A stretch of 64,000 nucleotides of DNA from the NCBI GenBank assembly GCA_947034895.1, contig OX344761.1, forward strand, positions 83,035,839 to 83,099,838, written 5' to 3'. The position numbers were made by a program, and so were the translations under genes. This stretch comes from Rhytidiadelphus loreus. Lineage: Eukaryota; Streptophyta; Bryopsida; Hypnales; Hylocomiaceae. Shown in pieces: positions 47,570 through 59,965 of the stretch (position 1 is the first letter of the stretch; every line of letters starts with the position of its first letter). Under the pieces are notes generated by a model. The model had not been told where the DNA came from and ran no database searches. It saw only the letters and a program-made list of their open reading frames with translations.

Positions 47570-49770
47570 TCGGTAATTATCTGTCTTCTTAGTTCCCTCA
47601 GTTACAATACAAGTTCATTTCCTCCGACAACGTTCACCAATAATTTAAGCGAATTGAACGGTAGTCAGTTCATTTTTTCCCCATCCTGACGGCCTTGTAT
47701 TGATCAAGTGAATTGAATTACCTCCATTTCGAATGAATTTATGGTGCCATCGTGAAGATGTTACGAATTTTTCTTACCGATCGGTTCATGACTCGTAAGG
47801 ACGAGAAACTAATGGACTCACTGAAGCCGAAGTGCCGAAAACATGGACAACAACCATATTTATTAATTATGGAGGAGACTCGTAGGTAGTAAGTTGGAAT
47901 GCAACGCATTGAGGCCTGACACTCCGGGTGACTGTACAAATAATAATAAATTTTAGAATGCTTGTCAAGGGCGTATTGGCTTGAATGGATCAGTCATGCC
48001 CGTCCCCTAGCTACTAGGGTGCTGCGTCTCCGGCCTGCACCCGTTTGATTGACCATGCATGGATCATTGATGAATTCGGGACGACAGCCCTAGCCTGGCT
48101 CGCTTTTACTGCTTCAGATATGACAACGACTTTGGAAACAATCTGTGTGTTAAGAGCTAGCTAGTTTAACTCCGGGACCCAGTTTAATTGCTGCACACGA
48201 TAGGATTGCATCGTGATCCAGCTAAAAAGCATTCCCCTGGAGCACGGCTGTCTCCGTGATAGTGACCTCGATTCATTTGTGCAAGTGATTGGCCTGCGTT
48301 GCCACTGTGGGTCACGGGAGCAGCCACCCACCTGCTATGCTGTTCCTGATGTGAGTTCTAGCCGACCTACCTCATGATTTTTTAATCTTCTTGCTTGATT
48401 CTTTGGGCTTGCCAGGATATTATCTCTCTCCCCATGTGGCCCTGGCTGCTGTCATGGAGTTTTACCCTTAGTTGAATCGCACTCCTCCTGATCGAGGTAG
48501 AAATGCCCAATCACTTCATATACGTGAATACGTCTAACTAGCTGCAGGACCACACGATTTGTCTTGCACGGATCACAGCTGGTGACTGTTTTTTTGTCCA
48601 AATACATAGAATCAGAGCGCGACGCAACTACGGAATATGTTGCGTCAGTGACCATCTCGAAATTCACTTTGATGTCGGCGTACGCGAAGGTGACCATAAA
48701 TTGGGGCATACAAGTACGTATTTTCCGCTATTAATACACATTTATTTCGATCGGATCGACAGGCAAGCTTTGGTCTTCTAACATGCTTGGTCAGCTAGAA
48801 TTTATAATCATTTTGATAGTAGTCAAATTTCCAGACTGGATCAATTGAAACACATAGCCATAGCCAGCTCGTGGTTCATTTCTACGAATGTTATGTAAGT
48901 TACGGCTCATGTATGTTGGCTGCCCAATGTTCAGTCCGTGACACTCTGGCACGTTGAACCCTTGAACCCCATGTTGCCATCCCAGGATTTACCAGAATAT
49001 TTTCACGTTAGTAAGGGTGTTGCCAAAAATCCTTCAGGAGCAGTACTAACGTCCTAGCAACTCAATCGATCGACTAACATTCGAGACAAACCAATTTCTA
49101 AACTCGAAGTCGTCCAAGAGCTAGCTATATACAATTGCAAAAACATCTGATCCAAAGTTGAATGATTGTTTCTTTCACTGGCATGTAATTAATTTTACAC
49201 GTGGCAAATATAATGTGACTGCTTGTTGGATGCCTTCTAGCTTTCACAGGGGGCTCATTGTCTGTTCCCGGTGAGCTCACAGGGAAATTCACGGTATTTC
49301 CCTTGGATCGTCCTTCACCAGCGATGTGTTTCCCGGTGTGCCGTTTCGACGCGCTGGAGCAGGCTCGGTATTAGGGTCGGATCGGAGAGTACGTCGTTCT
49401 CGGGATGAACTAGCCCTTAAGTTAGTCACAGAAACTCCGACGGAATGAGAGCCAGTGTATCACTAGTGGATGAATGGGCCATTTTTTTTATTATGAGCTG
49501 GAGTTGGTTGAAGACTAGCAAACCGAATTAAGGAATTAGATATTTTAATCAAAATTTGGATTGAAATGTGGTACAAGTAACACACTTGTATAAAAATAAA
49601 AAAATTTAAACCTCTTCTTGATTTTTTAATAATTTGGTCTGGGCGAATAAGCAGGCATTTCCAATTATAATTAACTGCGGCATTGTTCGAGGCATTAGTA
49701 TAATTATATATACTCAGTCTGAATCTTCTTCGACTTCCAGCTGATTCAGGCACTGTCTAGTTCTTTGAAA
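47570..49770 (-). repeat. Orphan-gene unit A (left arm)
   Basis: First of three related direct units in this area (A here, B at 50,036-51,050, C at 51,055-52,835). On the minus strand, exon-like blocks lie near 48,860-49,010 (WLCVSIDPVWKFDY), 48,452-48,709 (VNFEMVTDATYSVVASRSDS and GHFYLDQEECDS) and 48,100-48,220 (KLGPGxELAP-like). The middle block is open for 85 codons, and SYSVVASRSDS-type residues persist between copies. The family is unknown. Confidence 0.5.
49245..49632. other. 388-bp insertion present only in the left arm
   Basis: Units in the right arm and spacer read straight through TCTAGCTTT|GGTCTGGGCG-like sequence. Here CACAGGGGGCTCATTG...TAATAA intervenes with a TTT on both sides. 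No terminal inverted repeats are visible, so the mechanism is open. Confidence 0.65.
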
Positions 49771-49850
49771 TGTTGTGGAGCCCTAGGTGAGTCTCAAATT
49801 CAATGCATCCGACACCATATTATTCTATCACTGGTAATATTGATGCAAGC

Positions 49851-50010
49851 TTCAGCCTTCAGGTAAGGGAAAGGAATGTGAGAATTCAGTGGAGGCATTC
49901 TATCGATCAGTGGGAATGATGTAAGCTTAAGGGAAAGGAAAGTGTGACTTCAGTGCAGGCATTCTATGACTTCTATCAGTGGGAATGATGCAATCTTCAG
50001 GTAAAGGAAA
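49851..50010. repeat. Short tandem repeats, copy number differs between arms
   Basis: A unit of about 60-65 bp built around GCAAGCTTCAGGTAAGGGAAAGGAA and GGCATTCTATCAGTGGGAATGATG occurs about three times here, but about twice in the matching right-arm stretch (57,385-57,500). Confidence 0.65.
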
Positions 50011-50035
50011 TGTAAACTCTAGTTCAATTAATACA

Positions 50036-51040
50036 ACAACACTCCGGGTGACTGTACAATTAATTAATTTTAGAATCCTTGTGAGGGGCGTATTGGCTTG
50101 AATGGATCAGTCATGCTCGTCCCCCACTAGCATGCGGAGCGCGTCCCCGGTCTGCACACGTTTGATTGACCATGAATCATTGATGAATCCGGGACAGCCC
50201 TGCTTCAGAATTGACAACGAGTCAACGACTTTGGGAACGATCTGCATGATAGGAGCTAGTTCAGCTCCGGGATCCAGTGTAATTGCTGCACACGGTAGGA
50301 TTGCATCGTGATCCAACCAAGAAAAGAAATCTCCTTGGGCGCAGGGCGCAGGGCGCAGGGCGCAGGCTGTCTCCATCATAGTGAGCTTGATTCATTGCAA
50401 ATGTGCATGTGATTGGCCTGCGCTGCCACGCACAGTGGATCACGGGGAGCAGCCACCCACCTGCATTGCTGTTCCTGATGTGATGTGAGTTCTGGCCGAC
50501 CTGTCTCATTTGTTAATCTTCTTGCTTGATTCTTTGGGCTTGCCAGGATATTATCTATCTCTCCATGTGGGCTCGCTGTTGTCATGTAGTTTTACCCTCA
50601 GGTGAATTGCACTCCTCCTGATCGAGGTAGAAATGCCCAATCACTTCAATCACTTCTTGTCTACCTAGCTGCAGGAACATACGATCCGTCTTGCACGGAT
50701 CACAGCTAGTGACTGTTTTTTGTCCAAATACATAGAATCAGACCGCGACGCAACTACGGAATATGTTGCGTTAGTGACCATCTCGAAATTCACTTTGATA
50801 TCGTCGTACTTACTTTGCTTTGCTGGCCATAAACCGGCATAGAGTCATGTATTTTCCGCTACAGTGCTATACACATTTCGATGGTATCAAAAGGCAAGCT
50901 TTCAATTGGTCTACTAACATGCTTGGTGCGTTAGTAAGGGTGTTGCAATAAATCGTTAACTCCAGGAGGCAGTACTAACAACTCGATCGTAACAACTAAC
51001 GTACGTACTAGCAACTCGATCGACTAACAGATAGCCGAGA
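50036..51040 (-). repeat. Orphan-gene unit B (left arm), truncated
   Basis: It shares the GGCGTATTGGCTTGAATGGA start with units A and C and has the KLGPGAELAP-like and ATYSVVASRSDS-like blocks, but lacks the WLCVSIDxVW block. It is cut at about 51,045, where GAGACAAACCGATTT joins CTTCTTAGTTCCC of unit C. The right-arm partner instead continues into the normal unit tail (55,975-56,367). Confidence 0.6.
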
Positions 51041-51054
51041 CAAACCGATTTCTT

Positions 51055-52835
51055 CTTAGTTCCCTTATAATGCAAATTCATTTCCTCTTTCAACGGTGAT
51101 CTAATTTAGCAAATTGGACGGAGTCAGCTCATTTTTTTCCCAGATTGACAGCCGTGTGTTAATTAAGTGACCGCTGGTGAATTGAATTACCTCCATTTCC
51201 AATGAATTCATGGTGCCATCGTGAAGATGTTACGAGATTTTCTTACCAATTAGTTCATGACGTGTAAGGACTAGAAATTAATGGAGTTTGTGAAGCCAAA
51301 GTGCCAAACACATGCATATCAACCAGATTATCATATTTATTAATGGAGAAGACTCGTAGGTTGGAATGCAACGCATTGAGGCCTCACACTCCGGGTGATT
51401 GTACAATTTTATTAATTTTAGAATCCTTGTCTCGGACGTATTGGCTTGACTTGAATGGATCATTCATGCCCGGCCCGCAATAGTGTGCTGCGCATGTCCT
51501 CGGCTTGGACGCGTCTAACTAATCATGGATCAGTGATGATTCTGGGCCAGCCCTGGCTCACTTTGACTGCTTCAGATATGACAACGACTTTAGGAACGAT
51601 CTGCATGTTAGGAGCTAGTTCAGCTCCGGGACCCAGTTTAATTGCTGCCCACGATAGGATTGCATAGCTTAAAAGAGCAATCCCTTTGCGCAGGGCTGTC
51701 TCCATGATAGTGACCTTCATTCATTGCATTTGTGGATGCAATTAGCCTGCTCTGCCAGTGTGGGTCACGGGGATCAGCCACCCACCTGCAGTGCTTTTCC
51801 TGATGTGAGTTCTGGCCAATCTATCTCATTTTTTAATCTTCTTGCTTGATTCTTTGGGCTTGCCTGGATATTATCTATCTCTCCATGTGGCCTAATGGAG
51901 TTTTACCCTTAGTTGAATTGCAGTCCTCCAGATCAAGGTAGAAATGTCCAACATCACTTCATTTCTACCTAGTTGCAGGACCGCACGTACTATTCGTACT
52001 GCACCGATCAGATGTAGTAACCCTTTAATCGATCGTCCATATACATAGAATTAGCGAGTGACGCTACGTACTATATATGGTATGCACGTTAGTGACCATA
52101 TCGAAAATAATTCACTTTGATGTCGACGTACATTAAGATGGCCATAAATTGGCATACATGTATTTTTCCGCTAGAGACATTTCAATCGGATCGAAAGGCA
52201 AGTTTTGATCTAGTAACATGCTTGGTCAGCTAGAATTAATGATTGTTGGACGATAATCAAATTCCCAGACTGAATCGATTGAAACACATAGCCAGCTAGC
52301 TCCTGTTTCATTCCTACTAATGTAAACGAAGTTATGACTCATGTACGTTGCCCAATAGTCAGTCCGTGATCGACACTCTGGCATGTTGAACCCCATGTCC
52401 CCATCCCAGGTCTTACTGGAAGAATTGAATTTCACGTTAGTACGGGTGTTGCAAAAAATCCTTGAGGAGGCAGTACTAACGTACTCGCATCGCATCTCGA
52501 TCGACTAACAGCCGATCGAGACAAACATCTATATTCGAAATCCAAAAGCTAGCTTTACATAATTGCAAAAACATCTGATCGAAAACTGAATGATTTTTTC
52601 TTTCACTGGCATATAAATAATTTTGTACCAGGTGAGTATAATGTGCACGCGTATTGGATGCCTTCGAGCTTCATCGGTGATTGGTCTGGGCGAACGAGTA
52701 GGCAAGCATTTCCAATGACAACTGTGGCAATGTTCGAGGCGTAATTAATAGAATTATACTTAAGCTGAATCATCTTCGACTTCCACCTGATTCAGGCACT
52801 ACTTCTTTGAATTGGCGTGGATCGAAGCCCCCGGT
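51055..52835 (-). pseudogene. Orphan-gene unit C, best readable copy of the family
   Basis: On the minus strand from 52,495 down: a 60-70 codon block with TWDGDMGFNMPEC, YWATYMSHNFVYISRNE and WLCVSIDSVWEFD; then a decayed version of the ATYSVVASRSDS block (51,900-52,150); then 51,523-51,720 with KLGPGAELAPNMQIVPKVVV. The order is the same in units A and C, and intervening stretches look intronic. It resembles a small multi-exon gene without any known domain that I recognise. All copies carry stops or shifts somewhere, so function is doubtful. Confidence 0.45.
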
Positions 52836-55800
52836 GAGTCTCGAAGACTGAAAACACTCGAAATGGATGTGAAGGTGCGTCCTCCGATCCTGCGGTTCCG
52901 TTTGATAAAAACTCATTCAAGTGATTAGTATTTAGTATTTGTTTCCATTTTCTGTGATTGAAAGTGCCGTGGTTGGGTACCTAAATTTCACTTTCAATTG
53001 TTGATGGACTAGTCAAACGATCGCTTGCACATTGTGCTCCAATGGAATCACCCATGCCAAAAATGAGAACTTTCACTGCAAAGATTGCACACCATTTAAT
53101 ATATGTGAATTAACTTCAGTTGTGAATTATTTTTATTGTTTAAATTTCATGAGCCCAAAAGTTTGATGGCCATGTTTTATCAAACACCACTCCAAAACTG
53201 TCATTTCTAAATTGCAAAGAGTAAAAGTGCAGAACTTTGAGACATTTATTTATTTCACAGACTAGTAGGGGTGAACAATGTTTGACAATGTTTGTCAAGA
53301 CACAATCACTCCCTTGAGTCAAATGTCTCAGCCTTTCAAAAATCAAATTAATGTTGTTTCAATGTTCTCAATGTTGTTCTCTTACTTCAAGGCATTGCCC
53401 CATAATCTTAGTTATGATAGACTGATAGAGGGGGATTGGGGGAGAGAAGATTTAAGAATTATATGAAGCTCTAAACCTTCTATTCTTAAATTGAAGTAGT
53501 GAGCTCTTTTTTTAGTCATTTGTCAAGTACTACATAATAATTGCCATTTTGATAATTCAATTGCATTGAGTCGAGAAAACAAAAAACAAATTCTTTCAAT
53601 ATCAAATTGTGAAGGTCTTATAATCAATTTATATAAAAACATGAGGGAATCAAAGTCTAACCTCTATCTTCTTACACAACATGGAAATGAAAGATTCTAA
53701 TTACAATAATGTCCAAAATTTGATGGTTAATTCTAATTAAGTCCAATATTACTTCTACTAAAAATACAAAAACAAGACCATGGGAATCTAATTTTATTTT
53801 TTAAATAAAAAGAATAAAAAAAAACATAAACCCTAGCAAGTTCTTTTCTAATAATTTGAATGCATTTTCATACCTACTAAAGAAGAATTGTGGACAAGCA
53901 ATTATTTACCTTACTTATTGTAGCGTTTTTCAACAAAAAAAGATGCTAGCCTGAATCTCAATAACATAGAAAAGAAATGGTGAAGTATAGTCTCATTGGA
54001 AGGGAAACAAAGTATGTTCCCAATGTTCAACTCTAAGGTCACACACATAGATCATTGCTGGGTAAGTTTATAAGAGTTTTGACTTTTGATAAGATTTCCC
54101 AATAAAATTAGGGTTTTGAGGAAGGGGTTGGTATAACATTGTCAAATTTCACCATAAAAAATAATTTGGCCAAAGAGTAATGACAAAACTTGAAGGATTT
54201 TATTAAAAAACTTCAAATTACAAAAGAACTTGAATGAAATTTCCATATTATAGATGAAAACATAATTATGGATATGTGATATGTGCTAATGTGACATTTT
54301 CCATGTACCATGTCTATCCAAAGTACATAATTACATTGAAAAGATCAATAAAAATATCTTTTAATAGACATAATGGGGAAATTTGCATAAAAAAGTATTT
54401 TTTTTATGATGCGTCATGCACACTAAATTTAGAGATTTCATTGTTAACAATTGCAAAAACTATTGATTTTTAATCTAGATATCCACTTTTACAAGTATTG
54501 AATTTTTCAAATTTATACTATTTGGAATTTTTTCACATTTTTATATTTAACTTTGATGTGTATATAATTTTAGTAAGATTGGCTCATAAGGATTTTTAAA
54601 TGAATATTTTTTCCTTTTTTTCCTTCAAATGAATGTGCATTTAATACAAATTATAAGTTGAAAGCTTTCTTTAAAGTTTTAATAAAGATCATAAAGTATT
54701 TACTTGTAGCATATCGGAGTAGATGTTCTTGTGCAAATTTCAATGTAAGGATGTGTCTCTTTTGAATGCAAAACTTGTACAAACAAGCGATCTTTGTACA
54801 CAATGGTGCATAATAGGAATTGATACCATGTACTATGCAACTACCCTAACACATGAAAATTTGACTTGTATTATGTATCAAACCTTCTAATCTTTTGGTA
54901 TTTCCTTAAAATTTTATGACGTAGGTGAAACCTCATGGGATTCCTAACAAATTACACTAAATGAAACTATGCATGCTCAACATACTTACTAGTGTGGAGA
55001 TTATACCTTTAGCTACGCTACACAATACATTATAAATGCATATGTATAATCTCTACACTTAGTATCACAAGTTGATATTTGACTACCTAAATAATGCATT
55101 AATAAGAATAAGCATGTGTGCCATGCTTAGTACCAAAGGGTGATTTTTGACCACTAGGCAATCTTAGATTACTTTATTTACTTAGAATATTAATGAGGTC
55201 ATCTAGCCATTTGCTTATTTGTTACACCCAATATGATAAAGGAACCCAACTCATCCAAGGGGTGCACTTAGTTCTATTAAAACAAACCATGTGTGAACAA
55301 GTCATTTCTAATAAACTATAATTTCAAGCTAAAATTTTGAGCATTGTTTAATAATGATTATAGGTTTTCATTTCCAAAATTTCTAATTTAAATAAAATAT
55401 GAAATAATTTCTAGAAAAGGTTGAAAATGAACTAAAATGGCATGTTTTTTAATTCAAATAATTATAGAGAACACAATTAGATGACCATAATTGAATCAAT
55501 ATTCAATTCAAAATGAGCTTTCAATAGAGAATTTTTTTGGGGAATTTTTTGTTCATTTTCTAAACAAATTTTTCTTATATAATATAGAGGTGTGAAAGTT
55601 ATTTTTTAGTTCTATTACTTCTATAGTGTATCTTTTTACTCCAAAAATTTGTAACTCATAAAATATTAAAAAATATGTTTGAAAAACTGCAACTATTCAA
55701 CAAACTTACTAAATTTAATTACTACCACACCTTGGGCCATAAGAAACGTAAAATTAATGAACGAGCATGTGCGTGCTTTGACTGCTTTCTACACTCGGTA

Positions 55801-55974
55801 TCATAAGGCAATAAAGAAAGGACGCAATTTCAATAGTGGGTCCTACAATTAGTGAATGATTCACCAAGTAGATTGCATCATCCAAGGGTAAGTCCGTAAC
55901 TAAGAAACAATTTTACCATTCTATCAGGCAAGAAACAGTTTCATTAATTACCCACTAATTACATTTCTAGCTAC
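52836..55974. other. AT-rich spacer core of the inverted repeat
   Basis: No gene supported. It contains simple AT-rich DNA with no match to the arms that I can see. ATGCTTAGTACCAAAGGGTG and related phrases near 55,060-55,145 recur loosely. Confidence 0.5.
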
Positions 55975-56367
55975 CTTGCATCATTCCCTGTGATAGAAGC
56001 TTGCATTGAATTTGGAATTTCCAGTTCCCTTACCTGAAGCTTGCATCCATATTACCAGTGATAGAATAATATGGTGTCGGTTGCATTGAACTCAATACTC
56101 ACCGGGGGCTCCACCGCAATTCAAAGCACTAGCGCTTGAATCAGCTGGAAGTTGGAATTATCATTGGAAATGCCTGCATGTTCGCCCAGACCAAGCTCGA
56201 AGGCATCTAATACGCAGTCACATATTATATATACATGCCACGTGTTAAATAATTAAATTATATGCCAGTGAAAGAAACAATCATTCAGCACTTTCGATCA
56301 GATGTATAATTTTGCAATTATATAGAGCTCGCTCCTGGATTTCAATTCGAGTATAGAAATTGGTTCG
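55975..56367 (+). repeat. Orphan-unit tail fragment beside the right arm
   Basis: It corresponds to the end of units A and C (CTCACCGGGGGCTCCAC, GAATCAGCTGGAAGT, ATGCCAGTGAAAGAAACAAT) in inverted orientation. It runs into the right arm at about 56,368, so it is the missing tail of unit B in this copy. Confidence 0.7.
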
Positions 56368-58189
56368 TCTCGGCTATCTGTTAGTCGATCGAGTTGCTAA
56401 TACGTACGTTAGTTGTTACGATCGAGTTGTTAGTACTGCCTCCTGGAGTTAACGATTTATTGCAACACCCTTACTAACGTACCAAGCATGTTAGTAGACC
56501 AATTGAAAGCTTGCCTTTTTGATACCATCGAAATGTTTATAGCACTGTAGCGGGAAATACATGACTCTATGCCGGTTTATGGCCAGCAAAGCAAAGTAAG
56601 TACGACGATATCAAAGTGAATTTCGAGATGGTCACTAACGCAACATATTCCGTAGTTGCGTCGCGGTCTGATTCTATGTATTTGGACAAAAAACAGTCAC
56701 TAGCTGTGATCCGTGCAAGACGGATCGTATGTTCCTGCAGCTAGGTAGACAAGAAGTGATTGAAGTGATTGGGCATTTCTACCTCGATCAGGAGGAGTGC
56801 AATTCACCTGAGGGTAAAACTACATGACAACAGCGAGCCCACATGGAGAGATAGATAATATCCTGGCAAGCCCAAAGAATCAAGCAAGAAGATTAACAAA
56901 TGAGACAGGTCGGCCAGAACTCACATCACATCAGGAACAGCAATGCAGGTGGGTGGCTGCTCCCCGTGATCCACTGTGCGTGGCAGCGCAGGCCAATCAC
57001 ATGCACATTTGCAATGAATCAAGCTCACTATGATGGAGACAGCCTGCGCCCTGCGCCCTGCGCCCTGCGCCCAAGGAGATTTCTTTTCTTGGTTGGATCA
57101 CGATGCAATCCTACCGTGTGCAGCAATTACACTGGATCCCGGAGCTCGGAGCTGAACTAGCTCCTATCATACAGATCGTTCCCAAAGTCGTTGTCAATTC
57201 TGAAGCAGGACTGTCCCGGATTCATCAATGATCCATGGTCAATCAAACGCCTGCAGACCGGATACGCTCAGCACGCTAGTGGGGGCCGGGCATGACTGAT
57301 CCATTCAAGCCAATACGCCCCTCACAAGGATTCTAAAATTAATTAATTGTACAGTCACCCGGAGTGTTGTATTGAACTAGAGTTTACATTTCCTTTACCT
57401 GAAGGTTGCATCATTCCCACGGATAGAAGTCATAGAATGCCTGCACTGAAGTCACACTTTCCTTTCCCTTACCTGAAGCTTGCATCATTCCCTGTGATAG
57501 AATAATATGGTGTCGGTTGCATTGAATTCGAGACTCACCGGGGGCTCCACAGCATTTCAAAGAACTAGACAGTGCCTGAATCAGCTGGAAGTCGAAGAAG
57601 ATTCAGACTGAGTATATATAATTATATTAATGCCTCGAACAATGCCGCAGTTATTATTGGAAATGCCTGCGTATTCGCCGAGACCAAAGCTAGAAGGCAT
57701 CCAATAAGCAGTCACATTATATTTGCCACGTGTAAAATTACATGCCAGTGAAAGAAACAATCATTCAGCTTTGGGTCAGATGTTTTTGCAATTATATATA
57801 GCTAGCTCTTGGACGACTTCGAGTTTAGAAATTGGTTTATCTCGAATGTTAGTCGATCGATTGAGTTGCTAGGACGTTAGTACTGCTCCTGAAGGATTTT
57901 TGGCAACACCCTTACTAACGTGAAAATATTCTGGTAAATCCTGGATGGGAACATGGGGTTCAAGGGTTCAACGTGACAGAGTGTCACGGACTGAACATTG
58001 GGCAGCCAACATACATGAGCCGTAACTTACATAACATTCGTAGAAATGAACCACGAGCTGGCTATGGCTATGTGTTTCAATTGATCCAGTCTGGAAATTT
58101 GATTACTATCAAAATGATTATAAATTCTAGCTGACCAAGCATGTTAGAAGACCAAAGCTTGCCTGTCGATCCGATCGAAATAAATGTGT

Positions 58190-58490
58190 ATTAATAGCGG
58201 AAAATACGTACTTGTATGCACCAATTTATGGTCACCTTCACGTACGCCGACATCAAAGTGAATTTCGAGATGGTCACTGACGCAACAAATTCCGTAGTTG
58301 CGTCGCGGTATGATTCTATGTATTTGGACAAAAAACAGTCACTAGCTGTGATCCGTGCAAGACAAATCGTGTGGTCCTGCAGCTAGTTAGACGTATTCAC
58401 GTATATGAAGTGATTGGGCATTTCTACCTCGATCAGGAGGAGTGCGATTCAACTAAGGGTAAAACTCCATGGCAGCAGCCAGGCCACATG
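58190..58490 (+). pseudogene. Orphan-gene middle exon, right arm
   Basis: This is the counterpart of 48,452-48,709. It reads FMVTFTYADIKVNFEMV, then a change at ATNSVVASRYDSMYLDKK. A one-base loss in the A run after DKK shifts the frame relative to the left-arm copy. A further copy lies at 56,580-56,825. Confidence 0.45.
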
Positions 58491-59410
58491 GAGAGATAGA
58501 TAATTTCCTGGCAAGCCCAAAGAATCAAGCAATCTTGAAGATTAAAAGATCATGAGGTAGGTCGGCCAGAACTCACATCAGGAACAGCATAGCAGGTGGG
58601 TGGCTGGTCCCCGTGACCCACAGTGGCAACGCAGGCCAATCATATGCACAAATGAAATGAACCAAGGTCACTATCACGGAGACAGCCGTGCTCCAGGGGA
58701 ATGCTTTTTAGCTGGATCACGATGCAATCCTATCGTGTGCAGCAATTAAACTGGGTCCCGGAGTTAAACTAGCTAGCTCTTAACAGGCAGATTGTTTCCA
58801 AAGTCGTTGTCATTTCTGCATCAGTAAAAGCGAGCCAGGCTAGGGCTGTCGTCTCGGATTCATCATCCATGGTCAATCAAACGGGTGCAGGCCGGGGACG
58901 CAGCACCCTAGTAGCTAGGGGACGGGCATGACTAATCCATTCAAGCCAATACGCCCTTGACAAGGATTCTTAAATTAATTATTATTTGTACAGTCACCCG
59001 GAGTGTCAGGCCTCAATGCGTTGCATTCCAACTTACTACCTACGAGTCTCCAGCCCCATAATTAATAAATATGGTTGCTGTCCATGTTTTCGGCACTTCG
59101 GCTTCAGCGAGTCCATTAATTTCTCGTCCTTACTCGTCATGAACCGATCGTAAGAAAAATTCGTAACATCTTCACGATGGCACCATGAATTCATTCGAAA
59201 TGGAGGTAATTCAATTCACTTGATCAATACAAGGCCGTCAGGATGGGAAAAAATGAACTGACTACCGTTCAATTCGCTTAAATTATTGGTGAACGTTGTC
59301 GGAGGAAATGAACTTGTATTATAACTAAGGGAACTAAGAAGACAGATAATTACCTAGATGCATCCCGAAAACCTACCGATCATGAAAAAAATTCCCACGA
59401 CGATCCGTCC

Positions 59411-59586
59411 CCAGAACTTTCCCTTCCCCACAATGGATGATCGAGAGTGCTCCGCTACTTCATCCAGTAGCGGAGGACTGACGATCATCCATTGTCGAGA
59501 AAGTTCGAGGGTTGCGTTCTTATAAAAGAACAGCCCAATACCTTAGCAGATCACTTCCTCCCTCTCTTGTTTTCGGTCGTCTTCTT
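59411..59586 (+). promoter_or_regulatory. PAH promoter and exon 1, right arm, with palindromic element
   Basis: 59,411-59,505 is the same foldback as in the left arm (GAACTTTC, CAATGGATGATCGA, GCTCCGCTACT and their inverses). The TATA box TATAAAAG is at 59,521-59,528, followed by CAGCCCAATACC. Exon 1 ends TCTTCTTTGTCT before a GTAAGTTCC donor near 59,592. Confidence 0.8.
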
Positions 59587-59965
59587 TGTCTGTAAGTTCC
59601 TTAATTGATCGATCTCTGCAGCTTAGTTCGATGGATTGGCTCTCGATCCCGCCCTGGAGTTGGAACTCATTATTTAGAGTCTGTTGTTCATGATTTAACT
59701 GTTCTCATTGTTGTAGTTTTCGAATGGTGTAGGTTTTGTGACTAGGGTTGAGTGCAGGCGCTTCCTGTCCCTAACTTGCTTGAACAAAGCTTGCTTGTCA
59801 CCCCTTGTTGATCAGCTCTGTAATCGTTGCAACCTTGTGCTTGCTTTTGTTTCTGTAATTTATTTATTGGGTACACAAAGCTGTTGCTGACCATAGACAA
59901 GAAGCAGCTGTAATGAAGTACTCACCCTAGCCCGGCAACTCGGCATTGTCTTATATTGCGTACAG

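Larger units (their letters stand above)
43235..51040 (+). repeat. Left arm of a large inverted repeat (about 7.8 kb)
   Basis: It matches the inverse of 56,368-63,711. Anchors: GCTCCACTTCATTT at 43,235 against 63,711; the 45.2-46.0-kb CATCCAA module against 61.0-61.7 kb; the broken PAH gene at 46.6-47.4 against 59.5-60.2; a 210-bp block at 50,376-50,585 against 56,824-57,033 that encodes the same 69 residues; and ATAGCCGAGA at 51,031 against 56,377. It carries about 0.46 kb not in the right arm, mainly an insertion at 49,245-49,632. Divergence rises outwards from the spacer. Confidence 0.9.
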
